From assembly GCA_025930755.1 (NCBI GenBank), contig JAICOJ010000008.1:1-64000 (forward strand): DNA of 64,000 nucleotides. The letters run 5' to 3'. Position 1 is the first letter of the stretch. Each line of letters begins with the position of its first letter. Both the position numbers and the translations under genes were made by a program. Source of the DNA: Gemmatimonadaceae bacterium (lineage in GTDB: Bacteria; Gemmatimonadota; Gemmatimonadetes; Gemmatimonadales; Gemmatimonadaceae). The notes under the pieces were generated by a model. That model did no database searches, was not told the origin of the DNA, and was given only the letters and a program-made list of their open reading frames with translations. Below are positions 44,472 to 53,872 of the stretch, piece after piece.

Positions 44472-45149
44472 TCAGCGAGGAGGGTCGTCCCGCGTCGCGG
44501 TGATCCCGCGGCTTTCGAGCGTGACCTTGAGGACGCGCCCCTGCGCGTCGACCCAGATCCGCCGCGTGCCGCCGTCAGGATCGGTCATGACATAACGAGT
44601 CGCGGCGATGCGAGTCCCATTGATGGTGACCGCATCGGCACCCTCGTTGTCTACGCGCATCGTGACCTGAACGTTGCGCCGTGGCACGACGACGGGGACG
44701 GCGCCGGTGCGTCCAGCGCGCGCCAGGAAGTAGTACTGGTGGAACACATCGTCGTCGAGGATCAGGGCCCCATCGGCGACGACGTATTCACGTGCGGATT
44801 CGCCGCGCGGGGTGCGCAGTTGCGCGCTGAAGCGCCCGCGGCCGACGCGGCCCTGGAGGCGCTCCTGCACGTCCGCGCCCGTGCTGACCTCCACCTGGTA
44901 GCGCAGCGGCGCGCCCGAGGCGTCCGTCTGAAGCGCCGGAGACAGCCGGCGATCGGTGTAGACCACCGTGGCGTTGGCGACGAGCACGTCCCCACCGGGG
45001 TTGGGCGTGCGCCGAATGGCGAACTCCTCGCGCCCGATGCGAGTGCCGTTGTGGGAGATCGTAAAGCTGCCCTCGTCGACGACCGCCACCTGCGCGGACG
45101 CCGAGAGCGCGAAGCCCAGAACTGCGGTGCCCGCAATGAGAAAGCGCAT
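44472..45149 (-). CDS. Secreted protein, function unknown
   Basis: 225 residues from ATG 45149, with signal peptide FLIAGTAVLGFALSASAQ. The mature part is strand-rich: DEGSFTISHNGTRIGREEF, then repeated LRYQVEVSTG and VQVTMRVDNEG, and a final ITATRDDPPR. It looks like one of the small secreted DUFs that recognise a carbohydrate or lipid thiolester, but I do not recognise a specific family. It follows the creatininase-like gene by about 30 bases and is followed by a terminator, so these two probably form one unit. Confidence 0.75.
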   Translation of the reverse strand: MRFLIAGTAVLGFALSASAQVAVVDEGSFTISHNGTRIGREEFAIRRTPNPGGDVLVANATVVYTDRRLSPALQTDASGAPLRYQVEVSTGADVQERLQGRVGRGRFSAQLRTPRGESAREYVVADGALILDDDVFHQYYFLARAGRTGAVPVVVPRRNVQVTMRVDNEGADAVTINGTRIAATRYVMTDPDGGTRRIWVDAQGRVLKVTLESRGITATRDDPPR

Positions 45150-45181
45150 GATCTCGTAATACCCCACGGGGTGGTCTCGGT

Positions 45182-45934
45182 TCATGCTTCGGGGGCCGGC
45201 GCCAGAAAGATCCGCTCGCTGATTTTCTCGCGAAACCGCTCGTAGAGCGCTTTTCCCTTCGCCGGAGAGGCGAGCGACGGCCGCCCGATCGATCCGGGAC
45301 TCCCTTTCGGGACGCGCAGCGAACCGCGCCGGTAACGTCGCATGGACTCGCGCGACATCATATAATCCTGTGCCAGATCGAGATGTACGAGCTCTGGTGC
45401 GAGAAACAACAAGAGGGACGTGTCGACCTCGTCGCCGTGCATGTGCTCGGTCTGCCCCTCGAGGAGGTCGGCGATGGGAATAGCATATATATCGACGACG
45501 CGCACGCGCGCGACGGATGTGATCACAGTCGCCAGCGCTTCCTGATGCGGATCGTGCTCGTGGGCGGTGAGGAGGATGAACTCGCGGAACCCCGTGGCCT
45601 CCCACGACGCGAGCAAATCGTTGAGCATGCGGTGCAGCGTCTTCTTGCGAACGGACGCGTTGCCGGCGAACGCACGTTCGGTAACGACGTTGACCCCATA
45701 TTCCACCGTGGGCGCGCGCAACACCCCGTACTCTGCAGAGAGGTCGTCGGCGAGACGCTCGGCGATGATGGTGGCAGTGCCAATGGGCAGATGGGGGCCG
45801 TGCTGCTCGCACGTCCCGACCGGCACGATGAGGCGCGGATCCTCGGCGAGAATTGCCGCGACCTGAGCGGGAGTCATCTCTTTGAGCCGGCGCGGCGACG
45901 ACGCGGCGGTGGGGAGGGGGACAGTCATTTCCAT
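45182..45934 (-). CDS. Divergent creatininase-family protein
   Basis: About 250 residues from ATG 45934 (ATG 45928 is an alternative). PVGTCEQHGPHLPIGT near 35-50 is the creatininase-family metal site (Glu and two His), and HMHGDEVDTSLLL near 175 matches the family's later Glu segment. Two features deviate: the usual Asp after LPxxT is Ala here, and the NGHGGN motif is replaced by TAHEHDPHQEAL. It may therefore act on another amide or have altered metal binding. Its 5' end overlaps the divergent giant kinase gene by about 50 bases. Confidence 0.78.
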   Translation of the reverse strand: MEMTVPLPTAASSPRRLKEMTPAQVAAILAEDPRLIVPVGTCEQHGPHLPIGTATIIAERLADDLSAEYGVLRAPTVEYGVNVVTERAFAGNASVRKKTLHRMLNDLLASWEATGFREFILLTAHEHDPHQEALATVITSVARVRVVDIYAIPIADLLEGQTEHMHGDEVDTSLLLFLAPELVHLDLAQDYMMSRESMRRYRRGSLRVPKGSPGSIGRPSLASPAKGKALYERFREKISERIFLAPAPEA

Positions 45935-48900
45935 CGGTGAGGAAGTCCAACCAGCACGACCCGCGCGCCTGACGGGGCTTCCCGCGGCGCGCGTCTGGAC
46001 GGTGGTGGTGGCCGCGGCGCTCGTGACCGCTGCGCTCTGGCTCCGCACGCCCGACGTACGGTACCTCGCGCCGGCGGCCCTCGCTACCGTGCTGGCGTCA
46101 ATCCTCCTGACGCGCGTGCCCCGGACCCTGCGCGCGTGGGGCGCGGCAACTGCACTGGCGCTCGCGGGATTTTGCGCGATGGGCGCGATCGCGCAGCGCG
46201 AGCTCACACACATCGCGCGGGATTGGTCGACCTATCGCGCCGGGCGAATCGCACGTGGCGCCCACCGCCTCGATGTCACGCTCGACAGCATCGAGGCGGC
46301 GCTTACGCAGCGCGCGCGCACGGCGCTCGAATCCCCCAGCGACACGATGCGCGCGTTCGGACATCTCCGGCGTCTGGTGGAGGAAGACCGTGCACAGACC
46401 GTTGCCCTGTACCACGGCGGGCGGCCCCTGGCCTGGGCTGGGCGCCCACGCGTGCGCACGGACTCCGTCGCCGGCGCCGGCGGCGTGATCTTCACCCCAT
46501 TCTACGTCACGCTCTACGCCGCGGCGGAGCGCGGCGACCGGCGTGCCGTGGCGGCAGCGCTCGTGCATGCCGAGCCTCCCGCGGACCGCCTGGCCCAGGC
46601 CGTCGATGAGCGCCTAGCCGAGCGCTCTGGGCTGCATGGATTCCAGTTCGCGCTTCCAACCGTCCGCGAGCTCGCCGAGAGCACCCCCTACGTTGGGCGC
46701 GGCGGCGACACCCTCTTTCGCGTTCGGCCGCTCGTGCCCGCCCAGGGCGAGGCGGCGCTCCTCGCCCTCGACCGCACGCGCGAGCGAGGCGCGATCGTGC
46801 TGGCCGTCGCGCTGGTGCTCTTCCTCGCCGCGTCATGGGCGCGTCTGCGATCGCTCACCTGGCGGCTGGCGACGCTGGCGGTCGCCCTCGCCTGCGTGGG
46901 GCTCGTGCCGTTAGGCACGTTTTCGAGCGACACCTCGCTGTTCGATCCCACCGTGTACTCGGCGACGCTTGGCGGCCCGTTCACGGCGAGCGTCGGGGCG
47001 CTGGCCCTTTCGAGCGCGACGCTGCTACTCGCGCTCCTGACCGTGCTCCGCACGCGGACACGTACCGCCTGGAGACCGGCGGCCGCCGCGATCGTGATCG
47101 TCGTCATGTCGCTCGGGCCCTTTCTGCTCCGCGATCTGGCCCGTGGCGTCACGGTCCCCGCGTCCGGCATAACCCTCGGGCTGTGGCTCTCCTGGCAGGT
47201 CGCGATCTTCCTCGCCGCCGCAGCCTTGCTGCTCGGTGCGGCCGCCGCCGGCGGCGCCGTGCTTGGGGCCACCCGGGGACTCCATCCGGCAATCGCTCCC
47301 GCGCTTGCCGCACTCGCCGCGCTCATCGGCCCGGTGGTCTGGGACGCGCCGGGTCGCTGGCCCGGTTGGTACCCGATCCTCTGGATCGCCGCGATCGGAG
47401 CACTCGCCCTCACGCGCCGGCATGTCGCCTTCATCGTCACCGCGGCCACCGTCGCTGCGTTCGGCGCCGCGACGCTGGCCTGGGGTGCCGGCGTGCGGGG
47501 GCGAGTGGCGCTCGCGAACGACGATGTCGGTGATCTCGCCGCGCCCGATCCATATCCCGTCGCGCTCCTGGAGCGGCTCGCCGATTCCATTGAAGCCGGG
47601 CCTCCGCCCCTCACCGAGGCCGAGCTGCTGCGGCGGTTCGTGCGCTCCGACCTGGCCGGAGCAGGCTATCCGGTGTCGCTGTCGAGCTGGCTTCCGGACG
47701 GATTTCCCGGCGCCCTGCTCTCACTCACGCCGGCGGACATCGATCAGCGGGACGTGGGCCCGGTCGTCACGGACGCGCGGCGGCGCGGGCAGCGAGTCGT
47801 GCGGCTCGTGCCCTCCGTTCCCGGGACGAACACCATCCTCGCCGTGCCGCACGCGGGAGGCACGGTCACGGCGGTGGTCGTGCAGCCACGGACGCGGCTC
47901 ATCCCCGACGATCCCTTCTCGGCGCTGCTGGGTCTCGAGCCGCGCGAGCGCGGCGAGCCGCCGTACTCGCTGGCGCTCACCGACGTCGATGCGCGCGCTC
48001 CGCTGCCGCCGGCCGGAGAGACGCACTGGTCTCGGGACGCCAACGAGCTGCACGGCGACCGGACCATCGCGACGCCTAACGGTCCCGCTCGCGCGCACAT
48101 CGAGGTCGACCTGCGCTCGCTCGACGTGTTGCTGCAGCGCGGGACGCTGGTCGTGCTGTTCGACCTGGTGCTGCTGCTCGGTCTGTGGATGGTCAGCGTC
48201 GTCCCGGGCGGCGCGTTCGGGCGATGGCTCCGCGCCCGCCGGCGGCGGTGGTCGCGCTCGTACCGCGCGCGCCTCACCGTCGCGCTGTTCCTGTTCTTCG
48301 TCATTCCCGCCGGTGTCTTCGCCCTGTGGAGCTATCGGCGACTCCAGGACGAGGTGCGCCAATCCCGCGAGCTCTTGGTACGCGAGACGCTCCGCGCCGG
48401 CGCAGCCGCCGAGGATCTCGAGAAGCTCGACGAGATCGGCGATCGCCTGCAAACGCCGCTGTTTCTCTATCGCGACGGTGCGCTGCGACGCGCCAGCGCG
48501 GCCCTTCACGAATCGCTCGCGGCGTTCGGCCGCTTCCTCCCGCGAAACGTGCATGCGGCGCTGACGCTCGGCGGGGAGGTCAACGCGAGTCAGACGCTGT
48601 CGGTCGGAGGCGTGCCGACGCTCGTGGGATACCGATTGAGCGCGGGGCCATCCGGCGAGCGCGACGTGATCGCGGCTCCGGCGCGCGGGGGCGAAGCGCT
48701 TCTCGAGCGACGACGACGAGACCTCGGCGTCCTCGTCCTGTTCGCGACCGTGCTCGGCGCGCTCGCGGCGCTCTGGCTGAGTGGAGTGGCGGCCCGATCA
48801 CTCGCGCAACCCATTGGATCGCTGCAGAGCGCCGCTCTGGCGATCGCTGGCGGTGATCGCGAGCCGCAGCTCACCGGGCTGCCGCCGGAGGAATTCGCCC

Positions 48901-49955
48901 CCGTGTTCACCGCGTTCCGGCGAATGGCGTCTGATCTCGGGGAGAGTCGCGCCGCGCTCGAGGAGACGCAGCGTCGCATCGCGGCGATTCTTCGCAACGT
49001 CGCCAGTGGGGTGATCGCCGTCGATCGGTCGATGACCGTCACCCTGGCGAATCCAGCGGCCGACGCCCTGCTCGGCGAGCGGATTCCCCCTGCCACACGC
49101 CTGGAGGACGTCGCGCCTGAAGCGCTCGTGGGGCGGGTTCAATCCTTCCTGAGCCATGAGGCCGACGAGGAAGAGTTCGACGAAACGGTCGGCCAGCGGC
49201 AGCTGCATGTGCGGCTTACCCGCCTCACGCGCGGTGTCGGCGGCGCGGTCATCACGATGGATGACGTCACCGATCTCGCGCGGGCTCAGCGCGTGCTCGC
49301 GTGGGGCGAGATGGCGCGTCAGGTCGCGCACGAGATCAAGAACCCGCTCACCCCGATCCGCCTGGGGGTACAGCACCTTCGACGGGCCCGCGCCGACGCG
49401 CGCGCGGACTTCGACGCCATCCTCGATCGCAACGTCGCGCGCATTCTCTCCGAGATCGACCGCCTCGATGAGATCGCGAGGAGCTTCAGTCGGTACGGAA
49501 CCGCCCCAGCCGAGCGACTGCCGGCGCAGCCGACCGACGTGGCGGCGGTCGTCCGCGATGTCGTGGAGCTGGAGCGATTGGGCCGGGATGAGATCGAATG
49601 GCGTGCGAGTGGCGTCGACTCGCCGGCGGTCGCGCTCGCGAGCGAGGACGAGCTCCGCGAGGTTCTCATCAATCTGCTCGAGAACGCCCGGCTCGCGAAT
49701 GCGCGACACGTCGAGATGCGGGTGAGCGTCGACGGCGGCCACGTCCAGGTGGATGTGGAGGACGATGGGCATGGGATCGCGCCCGAGGTGTTGCCCCGCA
49801 TCTTCGAGCCGCACTTTTCGACACGAACGAGCGGAAGCGGGTTGGGCCTCGCGATCAGCAGGCAGCTGCTCGAGGGCTGGGGTGGAACGATCGGCATCGA
49901 GAGCGGCGCGCCGGGCGGCGCCGTCGTGCGAATTCGCCTCCGTCGCCCGGAGTGA
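45882..49955 (+). CDS. Giant NtrY-like sensor histidine kinase
   Basis: 1357 residues if TTG 45882 is used; GGGAG at 45869-45873 precedes it with 8-base spacing, and GTG 45909 is an alternative. Architecture: N-terminal membrane helices (about 35-100), an extracytoplasmic part, a block of seven or more helices (about 300-535), a second soluble part, two more membrane segments (about 755 and 805), a cache-like region, a helix near 955, HAMP, a PAS domain (IAAILRNVASGVIAVDRSM), HisKA with His1150 in RQVAHEIKNPLTPIRL, and an ATPase domain (NLLENAR, DDGHGIAP, GSGLGLAIS). NtrY is usually ~700-750 residues, so this is nearly doubled. Its probable NtrX-type partner lies 9.5 kb downstream. Confidence 0.92.
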   Translation: MSRRGDDAAVGRGTVISIGEEVQPARPARLTGLPAARVWTVVVAAALVTAALWLRTPDVRYLAPAALATVLASILLTRVPRTLRAWGAATALALAGFCAMGAIAQRELTHIARDWSTYRAGRIARGAHRLDVTLDSIEAALTQRARTALESPSDTMRAFGHLRRLVEEDRAQTVALYHGGRPLAWAGRPRVRTDSVAGAGGVIFTPFYVTLYAAAERGDRRAVAAALVHAEPPADRLAQAVDERLAERSGLHGFQFALPTVRELAESTPYVGRGGDTLFRVRPLVPAQGEAALLALDRTRERGAIVLAVALVLFLAASWARLRSLTWRLATLAVALACVGLVPLGTFSSDTSLFDPTVYSATLGGPFTASVGALALSSATLLLALLTVLRTRTRTAWRPAAAAIVIVVMSLGPFLLRDLARGVTVPASGITLGLWLSWQVAIFLAAAALLLGAAAAGGAVLGATRGLHPAIAPALAALAALIGPVVWDAPGRWPGWYPILWIAAIGALALTRRHVAFIVTAATVAAFGAATLAWGAGVRGRVALANDDVGDLAAPDPYPVALLERLADSIEAGPPPLTEAELLRRFVRSDLAGAGYPVSLSSWLPDGFPGALLSLTPADIDQRDVGPVVTDARRRGQRVVRLVPSVPGTNTILAVPHAGGTVTAVVVQPRTRLIPDDPFSALLGLEPRERGEPPYSLALTDVDARAPLPPAGETHWSRDANELHGDRTIATPNGPARAHIEVDLRSLDVLLQRGTLVVLFDLVLLLGLWMVSVVPGGAFGRWLRARRRRWSRSYRARLTVALFLFFVIPAGVFALWSYRRLQDEVRQSRELLVRETLRAGAAAEDLEKLDEIGDRLQTPLFLYRDGALRRASAALHESLAAFGRFLPRNVHAALTLGGEVNASQTLSVGGVPTLVGYRLSAGPSGERDVIAAPARGGEALLERRRRDLGVLVLFATVLGALAALWLSGVAARSLAQPIGSLQSAALAIAGGDREPQLTGLPPEEFAPVFTAFRRMASDLGESRAALEETQRRIAAILRNVASGVIAVDRSMTVTLANPAADALLGERIPPATRLEDVAPEALVGRVQSFLSHEADEEEFDETVGQRQLHVRLTRLTRGVGGAVITMDDVTDLARAQRVLAWGEMARQVAHEIKNPLTPIRLGVQHLRRARADARADFDAILDRNVARILSEIDRLDEIARSFSRYGTAPAERLPAQPTDVAAVVRDVVELERLGRDEIEWRASGVDSPAVALASEDELREVLINLLENARLANARHVEMRVSVDGGHVQVDVEDDGHGIAPEVLPRIFEPHFSTRTSGSGLGLAISRQLLEGWGGTIGIESGAPGGAVVRIRLRRPE

Positions 49956-50015
49956 AACGAGAAGGGAGCAGGGCGCGTACGGTCAGCAGGATCAACGCTT
50001 TCAAGGAGTCCCCCC

Positions 50016-50294
50016 GTGATCGAGCTACTCGCAACCGTCGGCGCGGTCGTCGTATCCGCCTTCGCGTTCATTCAATCCCGCCTGTACGTGCGGCGCCGCC
50101 TTCAGTTCGTCGACGCCGTGCACTCGCCGGCCGCTCCGTTCATCGCTGGTGGCCTCGCGCTCGCCCTCGCGGCCCCGATCGTCTGGATCGTTCCCTTCGT
50201 GGGGACCGGGTCGGCGTTGCTCTTTGGGCTCGCGGTTGGGTTCGGGGTGGCGCGCGGCGCTGGAGACGTCAGAAAGCGTCTGCCGCACGGATAA
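50016..50294 (+). CDS. Small membrane protein, function unknown
   Basis: 92 residues from GTG 50016, preceded by AAGGAG at about 8-base spacing. Two or three hydrophobic segments: LLATVGAVVVSAFAFIQS near 4-21 and GGLALALAAPIVWIVPFVG near 45-63, then LFGLAVGFGVARGAG. No recognised family. It lies 60 bases after the giant kinase on the same strand and could be its accessory protein. A near-perfect long palindrome follows 6 bases after the stop. Confidence 0.7.
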   Translation: MIELLATVGAVVVSAFAFIQSRLYVRRRLQFVDAVHSPAAPFIAGGLALALAAPIVWIVPFVGTGSALLFGLAVGFGVARGAGDVRKRLPHG

Positions 50295-50300
50295 TCACCG

Positions 50301-50400
50301 AACGGCAGAGACGTCGGAGGTCAGAATACAGAAGTCAGAGTTCAGATAAGCCTGTCTGAACTCTGACTTCTGTATCCTGACCTCCGACGTCTCTGCCGTT
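50301..50400. repeat. 46-bp near-perfect inverted repeat (45/46)
   Basis: The left arm 50301-50346 and right arm 50355-50400 differ by one position; the loop is the 8 bases 50347-50354. Part of the arm has a 7-bp rhythm (CAGAATA, CAGAAGT, CAGAGTT, CAGATAA), similar in unit type to the repeat at 21696-21829. It lies between a small membrane-protein gene and pnuC. Confidence 0.97.
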
Positions 50401-50436
50401 GGGCCCAACGGGTCGGAGCTGACGTATCATTCCCGC

Positions 50437-51021
50437 ATGGATCCGATCGAACTCGCTGCGGCCATTTTCGGCGTCGCGTCGGTGTACCTCAGCACCCGCC
50501 AGAACGTCTGGAACTGGCCGCTGGGCATCATCAACGTCACCCTCTACATCTTCGTCTTTTACGAAGCGAAGCTCTATGCCGACATGGGGCTTCAGGCCGT
50601 GTACATCGTGCTGGCGGCCTACGGCTGGTGGCATTGGCTGCATGGGGGAGCGAACCGCGGGGCCCTGCGCGTGTCCCGCGCGCCCAGACGGGAGATCATC
50701 CTGCTCGCCCTTGCGTTCGTCGCCGGCACGGCCGCGCTCTCGACGATCCTCGCGCGCGCGACCGACGCGTCGCTGCCGCTCGCCGATTCAGCGCTCACCG
50801 TGGCCAGCCTCGGAGCGCAGTACATGATGACGCGCAAGTACGTGGAATGCTGGCTCGTGTGGATCGCAGCGGACACGGCGTACGTCGCGATGTTCATCTA
50901 CAAGTCGCTCTGGCCGACCGCGGGACTGTATCTCCTGTTCACTGTCCTCGCTGTGGTCGGGTGGCGGCAGTGGCGGGCGTCGTTGCGCGAGCAGTCCCGT
51001 TCGCAAGCCGCGTTCGCGTGA
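50437..51021 (+). CDS. pnuC: PnuC-family nicotinamide riboside transporter
   Basis: 194 residues with about six to seven membrane helices. The family patterns WNWPLGIINVTLYIFVFYEAKLYADMGLQ (cited by WPLGIINV and FYEAKLYADMGLQ), YGWWHWLHGG near 65 and MMTRKYVECWLVWIAAD near 130-146 are present. PnuC facilitates nicotinamide riboside (or, in the PnuT branch, thiamine) entry, driven by downstream phosphorylation. The next gene encodes an NadR-type ribosylnicotinamide kinase, which favours nicotinamide riboside. No thiamine riboswitch was seen upstream; the leader is occupied by the inverted repeat. Confidence 0.92.
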   Translation: MDPIELAAAIFGVASVYLSTRQNVWNWPLGIINVTLYIFVFYEAKLYADMGLQAVYIVLAAYGWWHWLHGGANRGALRVSRAPRREIILLALAFVAGTAALSTILARATDASLPLADSALTVASLGAQYMMTRKYVECWLVWIAADTAYVAMFIYKSLWPTAGLYLLFTVLAVVGWRQWRASLREQSRSQAAFA

Positions 51022-51560
51022 GCAACGCGCGCGCGCGCCGGGTGACGGTCACGGGTTCGGAATCGACCGGAAAGACGTGGCTGGCTGAGCGACTGGCGGC
51101 GCGCTTCGGGACCATCTGGTCGCGAGAGTTTTCCCGCGAGTACGCGCTCAACAAGGGCGCTCCGCTGGACGCGTCGGACGTCGAACCCATTGCACGGGGG
51201 CAAATACGCGGCGAAGACGAGATGCTCCATCGAGCGCGCGGACTGGCCATTCTGGACACCGATCTCGTCAGCACGGTGGTCTACGCAGGGCACTACTACG
51301 GACAGTGCCCACCCTGGATCGACGCCGCCGCCCAGTCGCGGCTCGCCGAGCTCTATTTGTTGTGCGACATCGATGTGCCATGGGTCGGGGATCCGGCGCG
51401 CGATCGCCCACACGCCCGGCGCGAGATCCACACCGCGTTCACCGAACAGCTCGAGCGATACGGCGCCCAATACGTGGCAATCCGAGGAATGTGGGAGGAG
51501 CGAGAGGCCGCGGCCGTGGCGGCGATCGAGTCGCGTCTCGCGCTGCAGGCGCAGAAGTAG
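51018..51560 (+). CDS. NadR-type ribosylnicotinamide kinase
   Basis: 180 residues from GTG 51018, overlapping the pnuC stop (GTGA). The Walker A is TVTGSESTGKTWLAE near 10-24, exactly as in NadR kinase domains, followed by VPREF-like SREFSREYALN and ILDTDLVSTVVYAGHYYG. It contains only the kinase domain; the N-terminal regulator/adenylyltransferase domain of E. coli NadR is absent. It should phosphorylate imported nicotinamide riboside to NMN, trapping it in the cell. Confidence 0.9.
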   Translation: MSNARARRVTVTGSESTGKTWLAERLAARFGTIWSREFSREYALNKGAPLDASDVEPIARGQIRGEDEMLHRARGLAILDTDLVSTVVYAGHYYGQCPPWIDAAAQSRLAELYLLCDIDVPWVGDPARDRPHARREIHTAFTEQLERYGAQYVAIRGMWEEREAAAVAAIESRLALQAQK

Positions 51561-51630
51561 ACCTCGTGGCCGCTCCACGAACGTGGGGCACGCGTTATCT
51601 TCATGAAATCGCGGTGGCGTCTCCGCCGCG

Positions 51631-53871
51631 TTGCACCCGCGCCTCCAACCACCGACGACTCTCGTGTCGTACTTTCTCGCCCTGCTGCTCGCGCTGCTCA
51701 CGGTGCGCGGCGAAGTTCGCGATGCCGTTACCGGGGAGCCGATTGCCGGCGTGGTCGTCGCGTCCGCCTCCGCGCCCGGCGGTACCATGACCGATGACGC
51801 CGGCCGCTTCGCGCTGGAGTTGACTGGACCGGCGCGCGTTCGCTTTGCGCGCGTCGGATACCAGACGCTCGAGCTGGTCATCGCGCGCGATACCACCCTC
51901 GTGGTCAGCCTCGAGCCCGCCGCGCCATCGCTGGAGCGCGTGACCGTCACCGCGCTCCGGGGCGACGCGGCGGCGCCGATCCCACAGCGCACCATGGACC
52001 GGGCAGAAGTCGAGCGACGCTATGTGGGGCAGGATGTGCCGCTCCTGCTCACCGGTCAGCCGTCGGTGACGTCGTACGCGGAGGCCGGCGCGTTCTCCAA
52101 CTACACCTACTTCCGTCTTCGCGGGATCGATCACACGCGAGTCAACATCACACTCGACGGCGTACCGCTCAACGATCCCGAGGATCAGTTCGTCTACTTC
52201 TCGAACTTCCCGGACTTCGGGAACAGCCTCGAGTCGGTGCAGATCCAGCGCGGGGTGGGCACGAGCTCCTATGGGACCGCTGCGTACGCCGGGGCGATCA
52301 ACTTTCAATCCATGGCGCTCGCGAGCGCCGAGCGACGCGGCGAAGTGCAGCTCGGGCGAGGGTCGTTCGGCACGACCCGTGGGAGCGCAGAGTGGATGTC
52401 GGGGCGCGTCAGCGACCGCTTCGCGGGGTACGCGCGCGCCTCGGCGCACCGCACCGAGGGGTACCGGCATCACTCCGGGAACACCGGACAATCGTACTTC
52501 GCCAACGGAGCGTACTTCGGGGCCCGCGACATCCTGAAGATCACCGCCTTCGGCGGTCGATCCCGCAACGAGCTCGCGTACCTCGCCGCACCGCTTCCCG
52601 ATCTCGAGCGCGACCCACGGACCAACCCGCTCGGCGAGGACGAGCGCGATGACTTCCAGCAGCACTTCGCCAGTGCGTCGTGGACGCGCGCGCTCGGTGA
52701 GCAGGCCGCGATGCAGGCGACGGCCTACACGATCTGGGCGAGTGGCGACTACGACGTTCGCATCGCGCCCGACCTCTACAACTTCCAGCTCGCCTCACGA
52801 GTCACCGGCGCGCTCGCGACCTGGAGTGCGCGGCTGGGAGCGTTCGATCTCGACGTCGGCGCCCACGCGAACGCCTACCACCGGGACCATGCCCTCGCCA
52901 TTCGGCCCGACCTGGAGGCACTCGTCTATCACAACACCGGCCGAAAGCGCGAGCAGAGCGCGTTCGCGAAGGCGGTGCTCTCCCTCGGCGACGTCACGCT
53001 CTATGGTGATCTCCAGCTCCGTCACCCCGAATTCGAGTATGTGCCGTCCGCGGAGTCCGGCGTGGGCGGGACGAGCATCGCGTGGACGTTCGTGAATCCC
53101 AAGGTCGGCCTGACGTGGGAGCTTTCACGGCAGGCGACGGTGTACGCGTCGTATGGCTCGAACGGCCGCGAGCCGACCCGCAACGACATGTTCGCTGGCT
53201 TCGATAACGTCGATACGACGAACGTCGACTTCGTTGGCCCCCTGTCGCGCGTGCGCCCGGAACGTGTCTACGACGGCGAAGCGGGCGTTCGCTGGCGGAC
53301 CACGTCGCTCACGGCGAACGTCAACGTGTTCGACATGCGCTTTCGCAATGAGATCACGCCGGTGGGCGAGCTCAGCTACATTGGGCTTCCGCTCCGCAAG
53401 AACGTGCGCTCATCATACCGCCGCGGTATCGAGGCTGATGTAACCTGGCGGCCAATCCCGTCGCTCACCGCCGCGGCGAACGCGACATTCAGCCGTAATC
53501 GCATTGCAGAGTATACGGACGACGGGTCGGGAGCGACGTACCGGGATGTGGAGCCGCTGCTCACGCCGGCGGTGCTGCTCAACCATGCACTCGACTGGCA
53601 GATGACGTCGGCCCTCTCGATGTCCGTCGGCGGTCGTTACGTTGGCCGGAGCTTTCTCGCCAACACCGGCGATCGCGCGTTCACCACGCCGGCGGCCTAT
53701 CTGGCGGACGCGGGCCTGGCCTGGCGTCGCGGTCGTCACGAGCTCGCGCTGCACGTCATGAACGTCGGGAGCGCGCGATTCTACGCGGCCGGCTACACCG
53801 ACGGCACGACGCCGTATTACTTCGTGACGGCGCCGCGCGCCATCTTCCTCACGGCGACCGTCGGGTTCTAG
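51631..53871 (+). CDS. TonB-dependent receptor of the pnuC locus
   Basis: 746 residues from TTG 51631 (GTG 51664 is an alternative). A signal peptide (SYFLALLLALLTVRG), a carboxypeptidase-D regulatory-like domain (VRDAVTGEPIAGVVVASAS to about 90), a plug (about 110-215, TYFRLRGIDHTRVNITLDG) and a beta barrel ending in Phe (TATVGF). It is 70 bases after the nadR-like gene and 1 base before a Nudix gene, so it is probably the outer-membrane entry for an NAD precursor or thiamine-like compound. Its substrate is inferred from context only. Confidence 0.9.
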   Translation: MHPRLQPPTTLVSYFLALLLALLTVRGEVRDAVTGEPIAGVVVASASAPGGTMTDDAGRFALELTGPARVRFARVGYQTLELVIARDTTLVVSLEPAAPSLERVTVTALRGDAAAPIPQRTMDRAEVERRYVGQDVPLLLTGQPSVTSYAEAGAFSNYTYFRLRGIDHTRVNITLDGVPLNDPEDQFVYFSNFPDFGNSLESVQIQRGVGTSSYGTAAYAGAINFQSMALASAERRGEVQLGRGSFGTTRGSAEWMSGRVSDRFAGYARASAHRTEGYRHHSGNTGQSYFANGAYFGARDILKITAFGGRSRNELAYLAAPLPDLERDPRTNPLGEDERDDFQQHFASASWTRALGEQAAMQATAYTIWASGDYDVRIAPDLYNFQLASRVTGALATWSARLGAFDLDVGAHANAYHRDHALAIRPDLEALVYHNTGRKREQSAFAKAVLSLGDVTLYGDLQLRHPEFEYVPSAESGVGGTSIAWTFVNPKVGLTWELSRQATVYASYGSNGREPTRNDMFAGFDNVDTTNVDFVGPLSRVRPERVYDGEAGVRWRTTSLTANVNVFDMRFRNEITPVGELSYIGLPLRKNVRSSYRRGIEADVTWRPIPSLTAAANATFSRNRIAEYTDDGSGATYRDVEPLLTPAVLLNHALDWQMTSALSMSVGGRYVGRSFLANTGDRAFTTPAAYLADAGLAWRRGRHELALHVMNVGSARFYAAGYTDGTTPYYFVTAPRAIFLTATVGF

Positions 53872-53872
53872 C

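Noticed and set aside
45882-49955. Long frames antisense to the giant kinase gene
   Set aside because: High GC creates long antisense frames; they lack motifs, and the sense frame encodes clear kinase domains.
50301-50436. Thiamine (TPP) riboswitch upstream of pnuC
   Set aside because: The leader is filled by the inverted repeat; I do not see the conserved CTGAGA and ACCTGA core elements in the right order.
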